DNA of 6,154 nucleotides from Flavobacteriaceae bacterium (GCA_947472705.1 CANJDA010000130.1:1-6154); one strand, 5' to 3'; numbered from the stretch's first letter, positions 1 through 5,333 are shown. A program made the numbers and translations. The notes: generated by a model from the letters alone, not told the origin.

Positions 1-137
1 AATGCTATTAAACGCAAACCCATAAAAATATTAGGTAATGGTTTTTGGATAAAATAACTTAATACAACTAATCCTAAACTTACTAAAACTAATTTTAATG
101 GAGATGATTCTTTAAAGAATCCAATTACTTTATTCAT
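1..137 (-). CDS. Small membrane protein, 3' end outside window
   Basis: An open frame starts with ATG at 137 and stays open to the left edge, giving the first 45 residues (MNKVIGFFKESSPLKLVLVS at the N-terminus). The sequence shows a short amphipathic start, then a hydrophobic stretch at about residues 14-30 that looks like a transmembrane helix, then a basic and proline-containing turn and what may be the beginning of a second hydrophobic segment. Its start lies only 6 bases past the ftsY stop codon, so it is very probably translated from the ftsY mRNA. I do not recognise a named family and assign no function. A short membrane protein between ftsY and the next gene is plausible for flavobacteria, but the missing C-terminus prevents a firm call. 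The tight spacing and a coherent membrane-protein composition are the evidence that it is real. Confidence 0.7.
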   Translation of the reverse strand, partial: MNKVIGFFKESSPLKLVLVSLGLVVLSYFIQKPLPNIFMGLRLIA

Positions 138-143
138 ATGCTT

Positions 144-1097
144 TTATTTAAAAAACGAATCTACGAATTCAAATTTATTAAAAACCTGTAAATCTTCAAT
201 ACCCTCACCTACTCCAATATATTTTACAGGGATTTGAAATTGGTCTGAAATACCAATTACGACTCCGCCTTTGGCAGTACCATCTAATTTAGTAACTGCT
301 AAGCATGATACTTCTGTAGCTGCTGTAAACTGTTTAGCTTGTTCAAAGGCATTTTGACCCGTAGAACCATCTAATACTAATAAAACATCATGTGGTGCAT
401 CAGAAACAACCTTTTGCATTACTCTTTTTACTTTGGTTAATTCGGCCATCAAATTAACTTTATTGTGTAATCGACCTGCAGTATCAATAATCACAATATC
501 GGCATCTTGAGTAACTGCGCTTTGCAAGGTATCAAAAGCTACCGAAGCTGGATCACTTCCCATTTGTTGTTTTACCAATGGAACACCAACTCTGTCAGCC
601 CAAATTTGTAATTGATCAATTGCCGCAGCACGAAAGGTATCAGCAGCACCAAGCACAACTTTATAACCTGATTTCTTAAATTGATATGCTAACTTTCCAA
701 TGGTAGTGGTTTTACCCACACCATTCACACCAACTACCATTAAAACATAAGGTTTTTTGTTGTTAGGAATAGTAAACTCTATTTCTTCACCAGATTTAGT
801 TTCAGAAAGTAAACCTGCTATTTCTTCTCGAAGGATTTTGTTGAGTTCCTCAGTACCCATGTATTTATCTTCTGCAACACGCGCTTCGATTCTTTCAATA
901 ATTTTCAGTGTTGTATTCACACCTACATCTGAAGAAACTAATACTTCTTCTAAATTATCTAGAACTTCATCATCAACCTTTGATTTTCCTGCAACGGCTT
1001 TTGTTAACTTGGAAAAAAATGAAGTTTTGGTTTGTTCCAAACCTTTGTCTAAGGTTTCTTTCTTCTCGGAGGAAAATATTCTTTTGAAAAAACTCAT
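144..1097 (-). CDS. ftsY: Signal recognition particle receptor FtsY
   Basis: FtsY is the SRP-type GTPase that docks SRP-bound ribosomes at the inner membrane so that membrane proteins are inserted co-translationally. The 317-residue protein has the helical N domain (about residues 25-100) followed by the G domain. Visible GTPase motifs are the P-loop GVNGVGKT at 123-130, DTFRAAA at 153-159 (the SRP-specific insertion box), DTAGR at 205-209, TKLDGTAKGG at 269-278, and the closing GVGEG loop at 295-299. The long acidic A domain of Escherichia coli FtsY is missing; instead there is a short basic/amphipathic start (MSFFKRIF) that probably contacts lipid. This compact form is common outside the Enterobacteria. 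The MSFFKRIF start at 1097 is the natural one. The gene follows a terminator and a probable promoter of its own, and a small membrane-protein gene begins 6 bases after it. Ffh, the partner GTPase, is excluded because there is no C-terminal methionine-rich M domain. Confidence 0.98.
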   Translation of the reverse strand: MSFFKRIFSSEKKETLDKGLEQTKTSFFSKLTKAVAGKSKVDDEVLDNLEEVLVSSDVGVNTTLKIIERIEARVAEDKYMGTEELNKILREEIAGLLSETKSGEEIEFTIPNNKKPYVLMVVGVNGVGKTTTIGKLAYQFKKSGYKVVLGAADTFRAAAIDQLQIWADRVGVPLVKQQMGSDPASVAFDTLQSAVTQDADIVIIDTAGRLHNKVNLMAELTKVKRVMQKVVSDAPHDVLLVLDGSTGQNAFEQAKQFTAATEVSCLAVTKLDGTAKGGVVIGISDQFQIPVKYIGVGEGIEDLQVFNKFEFVDSFFK

Positions 1098-1132
1098 GAG
1101 TTTAGGGTTGAAAATTCAAAAAATTGTTGGGG

Positions 1133-1163
1133 CAAATATAAAAATAAAAAAGCTACTTCCGAA
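1133..1163 (-). promoter_or_regulatory. Probable ftsY promoter (Bacteroidota sigma-A type)
   Basis: On the minus strand, TATATTTG at 1140-1133 is an exact match to the Bacteroidota -7 element TAnnTTTG. A near-match to the -33 element (TTCG against TTTG) sits at 1163-1160 with a 19-base spacer, the usual distance. Transcription would start around 1126-1128, about 30 bases before the ftsY ATG at 1097. The -33 element falls in the loop of the upstream terminator hairpin. The region is A+T-rich, so a chance match is possible, but a promoter is needed here if the hairpin stops most upstream transcription. Confidence 0.55.
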
Positions 1164-1176
1164 TGAAAGTAGCTTT
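1137..1176 (-). terminator. Intrinsic terminator after DUF4295 gene
   Basis: Bases 1149-1158 (aaagctactt) pair perfectly with 1167-1176 (aagtagcttt), giving a 10-bp stem with an 8-base loop. Read on the minus strand, the stem is followed by a U-rich run (about 1137-1148, interrupted by single A bases). It begins 21 bases past the DUF4295 stop codon, the expected place for the end of the rpmB-rpmG-DUF4295 transcript. The left side of the stem also begins after an A-rich run on the plus strand, but no plus-strand gene ends here. Confidence 0.8.
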
Positions 1177-1196
1177 GATATATAGCGTTTGTAAAA

Positions 1197-1349
1197 TTAT
1201 TTCTTTTTAAGGAAACTATCAACTTCTTCTGGAGTCATAATACTTTCTACAAAAGTATACGCACCTGTTTTAGGAGATCTAACCATTTTAATTGCTTTGG
1301 TTAATCTTTTTGAAGCTGTTTGTAACGTTGCAACGGTCTTTTTTGCCAT
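1197..1349 (-). CDS. DUF4295 family protein, probable ribosome-associated
   Basis: This 50-residue reading frame starts MAKKTVATLQ and ends EEVDSFLKKK. It is strongly basic (many Lys, one Arg-Leu-Thr-Lys patch near residues 14-18) and has a middle segment KMVRSPKTGAYTF (residues 21-33) typical of the Bacteroidota family DUF4295. The ATG at 1349 is the only sensible start and shares the MAKK beginning with the neighbouring rpmG. It lies 78 bases after rpmG in the rpmB-rpmG unit and is followed by a strong terminator, so it is the last gene of a ribosomal-protein operon. From its size, charge and neighbours I infer a ribosomal or ribosome-bound protein. I recall that flavobacterial ribosome structures contain an extra small large-subunit protein and think this family may be it, but that is memory and cannot be checked here. 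No zinc-binding cysteines or membrane segment are present. Confidence 0.9.
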   Translation of the reverse strand: MAKKTVATLQTASKRLTKAIKMVRSPKTGAYTFVESIMTPEEVDSFLKKK

Positions 1350-1380
1350 GATTCAAATATGTTTTTAAAATTTTTATATA

Positions 1381-1408
1381 AAATTTCCAAAAATGACATT
1401 TGGAATTT
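1381..1408 (-). other. Intercistronic hairpin between rpmG and DUF4295
   Basis: Bases 1385-1391 (ttccaaa) pair with 1399-1405 (tttggaa) around a 7-base loop. After a one-base bulge (1384), 1381-1383 pair with 1406-1408, extending the stem by three A-T pairs. It lies 20 bases past the rpmG stop in the 78-base gap. On the minus strand it is followed by a mixed A/U run rather than a clean U tract, so it may be a weak attenuator, an RNA-processing or stabilising structure, or chance in A+T-rich DNA. Confidence 0.35.
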
Positions 1409-1427
1409 CATAAATAAAATTTCCTAA

Positions 1428-1610
1428 TTATTTAATTTCTTTGTGAACAGTCATTCTCTTTAAGATTGGATTAAACTTTTTAATCTCTAATCTATCTGGA
1501 GTGTTTTTTTTGTTTTTGTTTGTGATGTAACGAGAAGTTCCTGGAAGTCCAGTTCCTTTGTGCTCAGTACACTCTAAAATAACTTGTATTCTATTACCTT
1601 TCTTTGCCAT
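1428..1610 (-). CDS. rpmG: 50S ribosomal protein L33 (bL33)
   Basis: bL33 is a small basic protein of the large ribosomal subunit. The 60-residue product shows the family core: MAKKGNRIQVILECTEHKGT at the start, SRYITNKNKKNTPDRLEIKK in the middle (TxKNKKNxPDRLE is the signature) and the VHKEIK end. It is longer than the usual 50-55 residues because of a GTGLPGTS insertion before the conserved tyrosine. Zinc-ribbon forms of L33 carry two CxxC pairs. Here only C14 remains, with H17 in the place of the second cysteine, and the C-terminal pair is absent (FNPIL), so a complete four-cysteine zinc site cannot form. It follows rpmB by 25 bases and is co-transcribed with it. No Shine-Dalgarno is visible, as usual in Bacteroidota. 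Confidence 0.97.
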   Translation of the reverse strand: MAKKGNRIQVILECTEHKGTGLPGTSRYITNKNKKNTPDRLEIKKFNPILKRMTVHKEIK

Positions 1611-1635
1611 CTTGCTTTATTTTTATTGGATAGAA

Positions 1636-1872
1636 TTATTTAATAAATCCTTCAGCTTTTGCTTTTTTCAAAACTGCAGCCAATCCATTTTTATTGATTG
1701 TTTTAATTGTAGATGCTGCTACTCTTAATGTAATCCATCTGTCTTCTTCAGCAAGATAGAAACGTTTTTTAACTAAGTTAACAGAAAATTTTCTCTTAGT
1801 TTTGTTCATAGCGTGAGAAACGTTATTTCCTACCATCGCTTTTTTACCTGTAAGGTCACAAACTCTTGACAT
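1636..1872 (-). CDS. rpmB: 50S ribosomal protein L28 (bL28)
   Basis: bL28 is a component of the large ribosomal subunit. The 78-residue protein begins MSRVCDLTGKKAMVGNNVSH, with the family signature CDLTGK at residues 5-10 and NNVSHAxNKTKR at about 16-27. It continues with the basic beta-strand segment FSVNLVKKRFYL and the ITLRVAASTIKTI region (about 47-59). Only one cysteine (C5) is present, so it is the zinc-free form. The length fits the family (about 62-80 residues). It is the first gene of the rpmB-rpmG-DUF4295 unit, 25 bases upstream of rpmG. An excellent promoter lies 37 bases before the ATG, which implies a leader of about 30 bases. The start context (AAAGAAAAGCATAATG) is A-rich, without a Shine-Dalgarno. 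Confidence 0.98.
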   Translation of the reverse strand: MSRVCDLTGKKAMVGNNVSHAMNKTKRKFSVNLVKKRFYLAEEDRWITLRVAASTIKTINKNGLAAVLKKAKAEGFIK

Positions 1873-1908
1873 TATGCTTTTCTTTTATCGTTATTCAATT
1901 CGAGGGTG

Positions 1909-1940
1909 CAAACTTAAGCAAAATATATTGTAGTAACAAA
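1909..1940 (-). promoter_or_regulatory. Promoter of the rpmB-rpmG-DUF4295 operon
   Basis: On the minus strand TTTG at 1940-1937 and TAAGTTTG at 1916-1909 are separated by 20 bases, an exact match to both elements of the Bacteroidota housekeeping promoter (TTTG, about 19 bases, TAnnTTTG). Transcription would begin near 1902-1904, leaving a leader of about 30 bases before the rpmB ATG at 1872. A long A-tract region lies directly upstream and may increase its strength. Confidence 0.75.
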
Positions 1941-1954
1941 AAAATTATCGCAGA

Positions 1955-1982
1955 TTTTTTTCTTTTTTTTTATTTGTTTTTT
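1955..1982 (-). promoter_or_regulatory. Phased A-tracts upstream of rpmB promoter
   Basis: On the minus strand this stretch is almost pure A in three runs (7, 9 and 6 bases at 1955-1961, 1963-1971 and 1977-1982) whose centres are about 9 and 12 bases apart, close to a helical turn. It lies roughly 50-80 bases upstream of the predicted start of the rpmB transcript. Such runs can bend DNA or act as UP-like sites for the RNA polymerase alpha subunit, so a role in strong ribosomal-protein expression is inferred. It also lies between the cinA stop and this promoter, in a gap where no clear cinA terminator is visible. Confidence 0.4.
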
Positions 1983-2032
1983 ATTGGTAGAAAAGAATGC
2001 TTTTTTTGAACAATTTAATAAACATTCAAATT

Positions 2033-3289
2033 TTAATTAAATACATTTTTTAAAATTTCTTTCTGTAACATTTCTAGGGCTTTGTTTGCAGTTCTATCTA
2101 TCACTTTTTCACGTGGTTGACCAAAATTAAATTCCTCAATTATAATTTCATTTGGGGTTGCCAAAGCTATAAAAACAGTACCCACTTCGGCGTCTGCTTC
2201 TCCTTTATTTGGACCCGCATTGCCTGTAGTTGCAACTGCATAATCTGTTTTCATTAGTTTTTGAATTCCAGTAACCATTTCCTTTGCAACTTCGGAACTT
2301 ACTACTGAATGGACATCAATGGTGTTTTGAGTTACGCCTAAAACATCAACCTTTGTATCAGTAGCATAACTTACTACGCTTCCTCTAAAATAATTAGATG
2401 AACCAGCTACAGAAGTTAGCATCTGAGCAATCTTACCTCCAGTACAACTTTCAGCAGTTGCGATTGTTTTTCCTTGTAGAGTTAGCAATCTCCCAAGCAC
2501 TACTTCAATCGTTTCATCTTCATCAAATCCTACAATGATATCTCCTATGATTTTGGTTAAAGATGTTATATTTTCTTGGATGGCATTTTCTAAAGTTTCT
2601 TTGCTTTTCCCTCTGGCTGTTAAACGTAAGCGTACTCTTCCTGGGTTGGGTAAATAAGCTAATTTTATAAACTCTGGAAGATTGTTTTCCCAGTTTTCTA
2701 TGCGTTCAGCAATCATGCTTTCTCCTTGGCCGTATGTGAGTATTGTTTTATGAATGATAAAAGGTCGTTTATATTCTTTAACTACTTTGGGAATAATTTC
2801 GTTTTCTATTATATATTTCATTTCATACGGAACTCCTGGTAATGAAATATAAACGGTATTTTCTTTTTTCATCCACATCCCTGGAGCTGTTCCCATTTTG
2901 TTAAAAAGCACTTCACATTTCGATGGAACTAAGGCTTGATCACGGTTTAATTGTGAAATAGGGCGTTTGTAAAAACCTTCAATTATTGCTGTTACATGGT
3001 CTAAAACCTCTTGATTTACAACTAAAGTATCGTCAAAGTATTCGCAGAATGTTTTCTTGGTAATATCATCTTTTGTTGGACCTAGTCCACCTGTTATTAT
3101 AACCAAATCCACTTTATTCTGTAGCGCTGAAAATGTTTTCAGGATGTGCTTTTTGTCATCGGAAATGGATAGCATTTCATGAGTTTGCACTCCAATTCTA
3201 TCTAAAGCTTTGGCAATATAACCAGAGTTAGTATCTACGATTTGGCCGATGAGAATTTCATCGCCAATTGTGACTATTGTTGCCTTCAC
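2033..3289 (-). CDS. cinA: CinA family protein with NMN deamidase (PncC) domain
   Basis: The 418-residue product has the two-domain CinA layout. Residues 1-170 form the molybdopterin-binding-like (MoaB/MogA fold) domain, with GDEILIGQIVDTNSGYIAKA at 9-28, ITGGLGPTKDD at 65-75, GTAPGMW at 133-139 and LPGVPYEM at 150-157. Residues 258-415 form the PncC domain, with ESCTGG at 280-285, the GSSNYFRGSVVSY segment at 296-308 and TGNAGP at 355-360. Family members hydrolyse ADP-ribose (N-domain) and deamidate nicotinamide mononucleotide to the nicotinic acid form, so they serve pyridine nucleotide salvage; the competence link comes from Gram-positive bacteria and need not hold here. The start codon is GTG: an in-frame TAA lies 6 bases upstream, and MKATIVTIGDE is the standard family N-terminus. 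The gene stands apart, with 125 bases and a repeat upstream and the rpmB promoter downstream. No strong promoter match is visible in front of it. Confidence 0.96.
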   Translation of the reverse strand: MKATIVTIGDEILIGQIVDTNSGYIAKALDRIGVQTHEMLSISDDKKHILKTFSALQNKVDLVIITGGLGPTKDDITKKTFCEYFDDTLVVNQEVLDHVTAIIEGFYKRPISQLNRDQALVPSKCEVLFNKMGTAPGMWMKKENTVYISLPGVPYEMKYIIENEIIPKVVKEYKRPFIIHKTILTYGQGESMIAERIENWENNLPEFIKLAYLPNPGRVRLRLTARGKSKETLENAIQENITSLTKIIGDIIVGFDEDETIEVVLGRLLTLQGKTIATAESCTGGKIAQMLTSVAGSSNYFRGSVVSYATDTKVDVLGVTQNTIDVHSVVSSEVAKEMVTGIQKLMKTDYAVATTGNAGPNKGEADAEVGTVFIALATPNEIIIEEFNFGQPREKVIDRTANKALEMLQKEILKNVFN

Positions 3290-3330
3290 TAAATATTAGA
3301 TTTTTAACAGTTATTAAAACGGAATCCTTA

Positions 3331-3400
3331 ATAGCCCCGGTTGGAGCGGCACCTTGTAGAGCGGAAAACGGGAACTACCATTACCGATAACTCCCGAACC
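3331..3400. repeat. G+C-rich dispersed-repeat-like intergenic element
   Basis: These 70 bases are about 56% G+C, far above the surrounding third, and lie in the 125-base gap between the Hpt stop codon and the cinA start. The plus-strand sequence begins atagccccggttggagcggc and contains two gagcgg copies (3345 and 3360 areas) and cggga/tcccg arms (3369-3373 with 3392-3396). A long-range pairing joins ggttggag (3339-3346) to ctcc plus aacc (3391-3394, 3397-3400) with a two-base bulge. From memory, the phrase 'tagccccg.ttg.agcgg ... agcggaaa.cggga' recurs in intergenic regions near gene ends across Flavobacterium genomes, so I call it a copy of a dispersed, structured repeat. It does not code for protein. 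The usual hairpin-rich centre of such copies seems absent or shortened here. Confidence 0.6.
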
Positions 3401-3414
3401 ATTCTCTTCTCATT

Positions 3415-3759
3415 TTATATTTCGAAATCTTTTTTGATTTCTTTTACTGCTTTATCGACTTGATTTTGAATACTTTCAAAAGTATCTACTATTTCTTTAC
3501 GTTTTCCTTCTCTTTTTGTCCATGCTTCTACTTGGAGAATTTCTTCAAAGGCTACTGACATTCCTAATAAATCCAAGGTTGGTTTTATTTTGTGAGCGTA
3601 GGCATAAGCCAGTTTGTGATCTTTGGTTTTGATGCCTAAATCGATTTGCACCATGTCCTGAGGTACTTCAGTTATGAACAAAGTGATGATTTGCATAACA
3701 AATTCAGAGTCATTGTCTGAAAGTGCGTAAACTTTTGCGAGGTTGTAGTTTATTGCCAT
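3415..3759 (-). CDS. Stand-alone Hpt (histidine phosphotransfer) domain protein
   Basis: Hpt proteins carry a phosphoryl group on a histidine between receiver domains in multistep phosphorelays in the cytoplasm. The 114-residue protein consists almost entirely of one helical Hpt domain. The phosphoacceptor motif is AHKIKPTLDLLGM at residues 55-67, with His56 as the likely phosphorylation site; the family pattern is HxxKG(S/T)xxxLG, and here proline replaces the glycine after the lysine. The preceding helix (about 16-33, FVMQIITLFI) fits the Hpt bundle. No kinase or receiver domain is attached and no two-component gene lies in this window, so its partners are unknown. Its ATG shares one base with the stop codon of the FAH-family gene (TAATG), implying translational coupling. 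The G+C-rich repeat follows its stop after 14 bases. Confidence 0.9.
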   Translation of the reverse strand: MAINYNLAKVYALSDNDSEFVMQIITLFITEVPQDMVQIDLGIKTKDHKLAYAYAHKIKPTLDLLGMSVAFEEILQVEAWTKREGKRKEIVDTFESIQNQVDKAVKEIKKDFEI

Positions 3760-4370
3760 TATTTAATGTGTAATCTTAATACTCTTTTATTTTCTATAAA
3801 TCCTTCTAAAACATCGTTTGGCGCTACTTTAGCTACTCCTTCTGGTGTTCCTGTAAATAGGATATCTCCTTTTTTGAGTGTGAAATATTGCGAAACATAG
3901 GATATGATTTCATCAATTTTCCACAGCATGTGGCTGGTATTTCCTTTTTGAACAATTTGTCCGTTTTTGCTTAATTCAAAGTTAATATTTTCCATCGAAA
4001 GAAAATTATTTTTCGGAAGAAAGTCACCAATAATCGCTGAACCGTCAAAAGCTTTTGCTTTTTCCCACGGCAAGCCTTTTTCTTTTAGTTTATTTTGCAA
4101 ATCTCTTGCTGTAAAATCAATTCCTAATCCTATTTCGTCATAATACTTATGTGCAAACTTGGTGTCAATATATTTACCCACTTTGTTTATTTTAACCAAA
4201 ATCTCTACTTCATGTTGAATTTCGTTACTGAAATCGGGAATTACAAAGGGTGTCTTTTTGGGTAAAATAGCAGTGTCTGGTTTTAAAAAAATTACAGGTT
4301 CATCGGGACGCTCATTATGGAGTTCCTTAATGTGATTGACATAATTTCTCCCGATACAAATTAACTTCAT
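3759..4370 (-). CDS. FAHD1-type fumarylacetoacetate hydrolase family protein
   Basis: The 203-residue protein is a single FAH-fold domain, the length of the FAHD1/acylpyruvase group. Likely metal (Mg/Mn) ligands are E54 and E56 in HEVEILV and D85 in GIDFTARD. ARDLQNKLKEKGLPW (89-102) followed by KAFDGSAI, the NTSHMLWKIDEIISYVS segment (144-160) and GDILFTGTPEGV (168-179) match the FAHD1 pattern closely. H13 and E16 (NHIKEL) correspond to the lid His/Glu pair that catalyses acylpyruvate hydrolysis and oxaloacetate decarboxylation in FAHD1. I therefore infer an acylpyruvase or oxaloacetate decarboxylase/tautomerase, not the tyrosine-pathway fumarylacetoacetase, which is about twice as long. The exact substrate cannot be read from sequence. 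The stop overlaps the Hpt start by one base; the exonuclease gene ends 56 bases upstream, so all three may be co-transcribed. Confidence 0.93.
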   Translation of the reverse strand: MKLICIGRNYVNHIKELHNERPDEPVIFLKPDTAILPKKTPFVIPDFSNEIQHEVEILVKINKVGKYIDTKFAHKYYDEIGLGIDFTARDLQNKLKEKGLPWEKAKAFDGSAIIGDFLPKNNFLSMENINFELSKNGQIVQKGNTSHMLWKIDEIISYVSQYFTLKKGDILFTGTPEGVAKVAPNDVLEGFIENKRVLRLHIK

Positions 4371-4426
4371 GCTTTTGAATAATTAGTAATTAGCTTAGTT
4401 TTCATAATACTACAAATACTATTTAC

Positions 4427-5200
4427 TTATTTTTTAGTGTTTAACTTTCTTAGTTTTATTCCAGTCAAAACTTTCTTGGTATATAATGGGAACTCTGCAT
4501 TTTGAATCCAACCAAAATAACCTGGTTCTTTATCTAATACTTCATCAATTAAAGCTCCTTTGTGTTTACCAAATGTGAAAATTTCTTGACCGTCTTCATT
4601 TAAAGCTATGAAGCCAGCAAAATCAACCGACTTTTTTCTTGTTGTAAATTCAGAAAGTGTTTTCATATCATTATCTAAATCGGTATAACGATCAAGTTGC
4701 GCTTTCAGAATTTCATATGTAGCCATGGTATCTGCTTCGGCTGAATGGGCATTTTCCAAAATTTTATTACAATAAAATTTATAGGCAGCGCTTAAAGTTC
4801 TTTCTTCTTTTTTATGGAAAATGGTTTGTACATCTACTGAAACTCTATTTTTCATGTCAAAATCTACTTCAGCGCGTAAAAGTTCCTCAGCTAATAAGGG
4901 AATGTCAAATCTATCCGAATTAAATCCGGCTAAATCTGAATCTTTAATCATGGTATGTATTTGACCGGCCAATTCTTTAAACGTTGGCTCATTGGCTACC
5001 TTTTCGTACGTAATCCCATGAACTGCTGTAGATTGTGGCGGAATGGGAATAGTAGGATTCACTAACCAGGTTTTACTTTCTTTATTGCCATTAGGATAGA
5101 CTTTAAAAATTGAGATTTCTACAATTCTATCTTTAGCAACATCAATACCTGTAGTTTCAAGATCGAAGAAGCAAATTGGTCTGTTGAGTTTTAATTCCAT
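4427..5200 (-). CDS. DEDDh 3'-5' exonuclease with ExoX-like C-terminal domain
   Basis: The 257-residue product has an N-terminal DnaQ/epsilon-like exonuclease domain (about 7-170). The four metal-binding acids and the catalytic histidine are visible: D13 and E15 in FFDLETTG, D99 in NSDRFDIPLL, and H152 with D157 in HSAEADT. Enzymes of this family remove nucleotides from DNA or RNA 3' ends. A small C-terminal module (about 207-245, FTFGKHKG..IDEV...PGYFGWI) resembles the ExoX-like C-terminal domain. It lacks the polymerase-binding features of a true epsilon subunit, so a repair or DNA/RNA-trimming nuclease is more likely than the replicative proofreader. I chose the ATG at 5200, giving MELKLNRPICFFDLETTG. 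An upstream in-frame ATG at 5260 would add 20 residues of unrelated sequence, and a promoter -7 element lies between the two, so that start is probably not transcribed. Confidence 0.9.
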   Translation of the reverse strand: MELKLNRPICFFDLETTGIDVAKDRIVEISIFKVYPNGNKESKTWLVNPTIPIPPQSTAVHGITYEKVANEPTFKELAGQIHTMIKDSDLAGFNSDRFDIPLLAEELLRAEVDFDMKNRVSVDVQTIFHKKEERTLSAAYKFYCNKILENAHSAEADTMATYEILKAQLDRYTDLDNDMKTLSEFTTRKKSVDFAGFIALNEDGQEIFTFGKHKGALIDEVLDKEPGYFGWIQNAEFPLYTKKVLTGIKLRKLNTKK

Positions 5201-5218
5201 TTGAAAAAGTTGAGCCAA

Positions 5219-5226
5219 CAAATATA
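5219..5226 (-). promoter_or_regulatory. Candidate -7 element for the exonuclease gene
   Basis: TATATTTG on the minus strand is an exact match to the Bacteroidota TAnnTTTG element, 18 bases before the chosen ATG at 5200. Transcription would begin near 5212-5214, giving a very short leader. No TTTG is present at the expected -33 distance (GACC stands there), so this is a half-supported promoter. Confidence 0.4.
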
Positions 5227-5281
5227 AAATATTGCAGTTACCGTTGGTCGATAAAATCAAAAGTTTTACTTTTTTTTTAAC

Positions 5282-5298
5282 AAAAAAAGTGGCTTTTT
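5282..5298 (-). terminator. Weak candidate terminator of the XRE regulator gene
   Basis: On the minus strand AAAAAG, a three-base loop CCA and CTTTTT form a 6-bp stem continuing into a run of seven T bases (5282-5288), about 36 bases past the regulator stop. Only one pair is G-C. An alternative 9-bp pairing of 5268-5276 with 5282-5290 around ttaac competes with it. Either structure could work on both strands, but both are weak. Confidence 0.3.
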
Positions 5299-5333
5299 GG
5301 AAAGCGTTGATTTAGACTTAATTGACCTTAATA

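Noticed and set aside
757..1185. Plus-strand frame of 142 codons
   Set aside because: It runs antisense to ftsY and covers the terminator; the protein is Ser-rich, shows no domain, and the minus-strand frame is an unmistakable FtsY.
2006..2029. ttgaa/ttcaa pairing as the cinA terminator
   Set aside because: The stem is only 5 bp with a 14-base loop and is followed by A rather than U on the transcribed strand.
4411..4420. TAGTATTTG-like sequence before the FAH-family gene as a promoter
   Set aside because: The spacing is TAnnnTTTG, one base too long, and no -33 element is present; co-transcription from the exonuclease gene is as likely.
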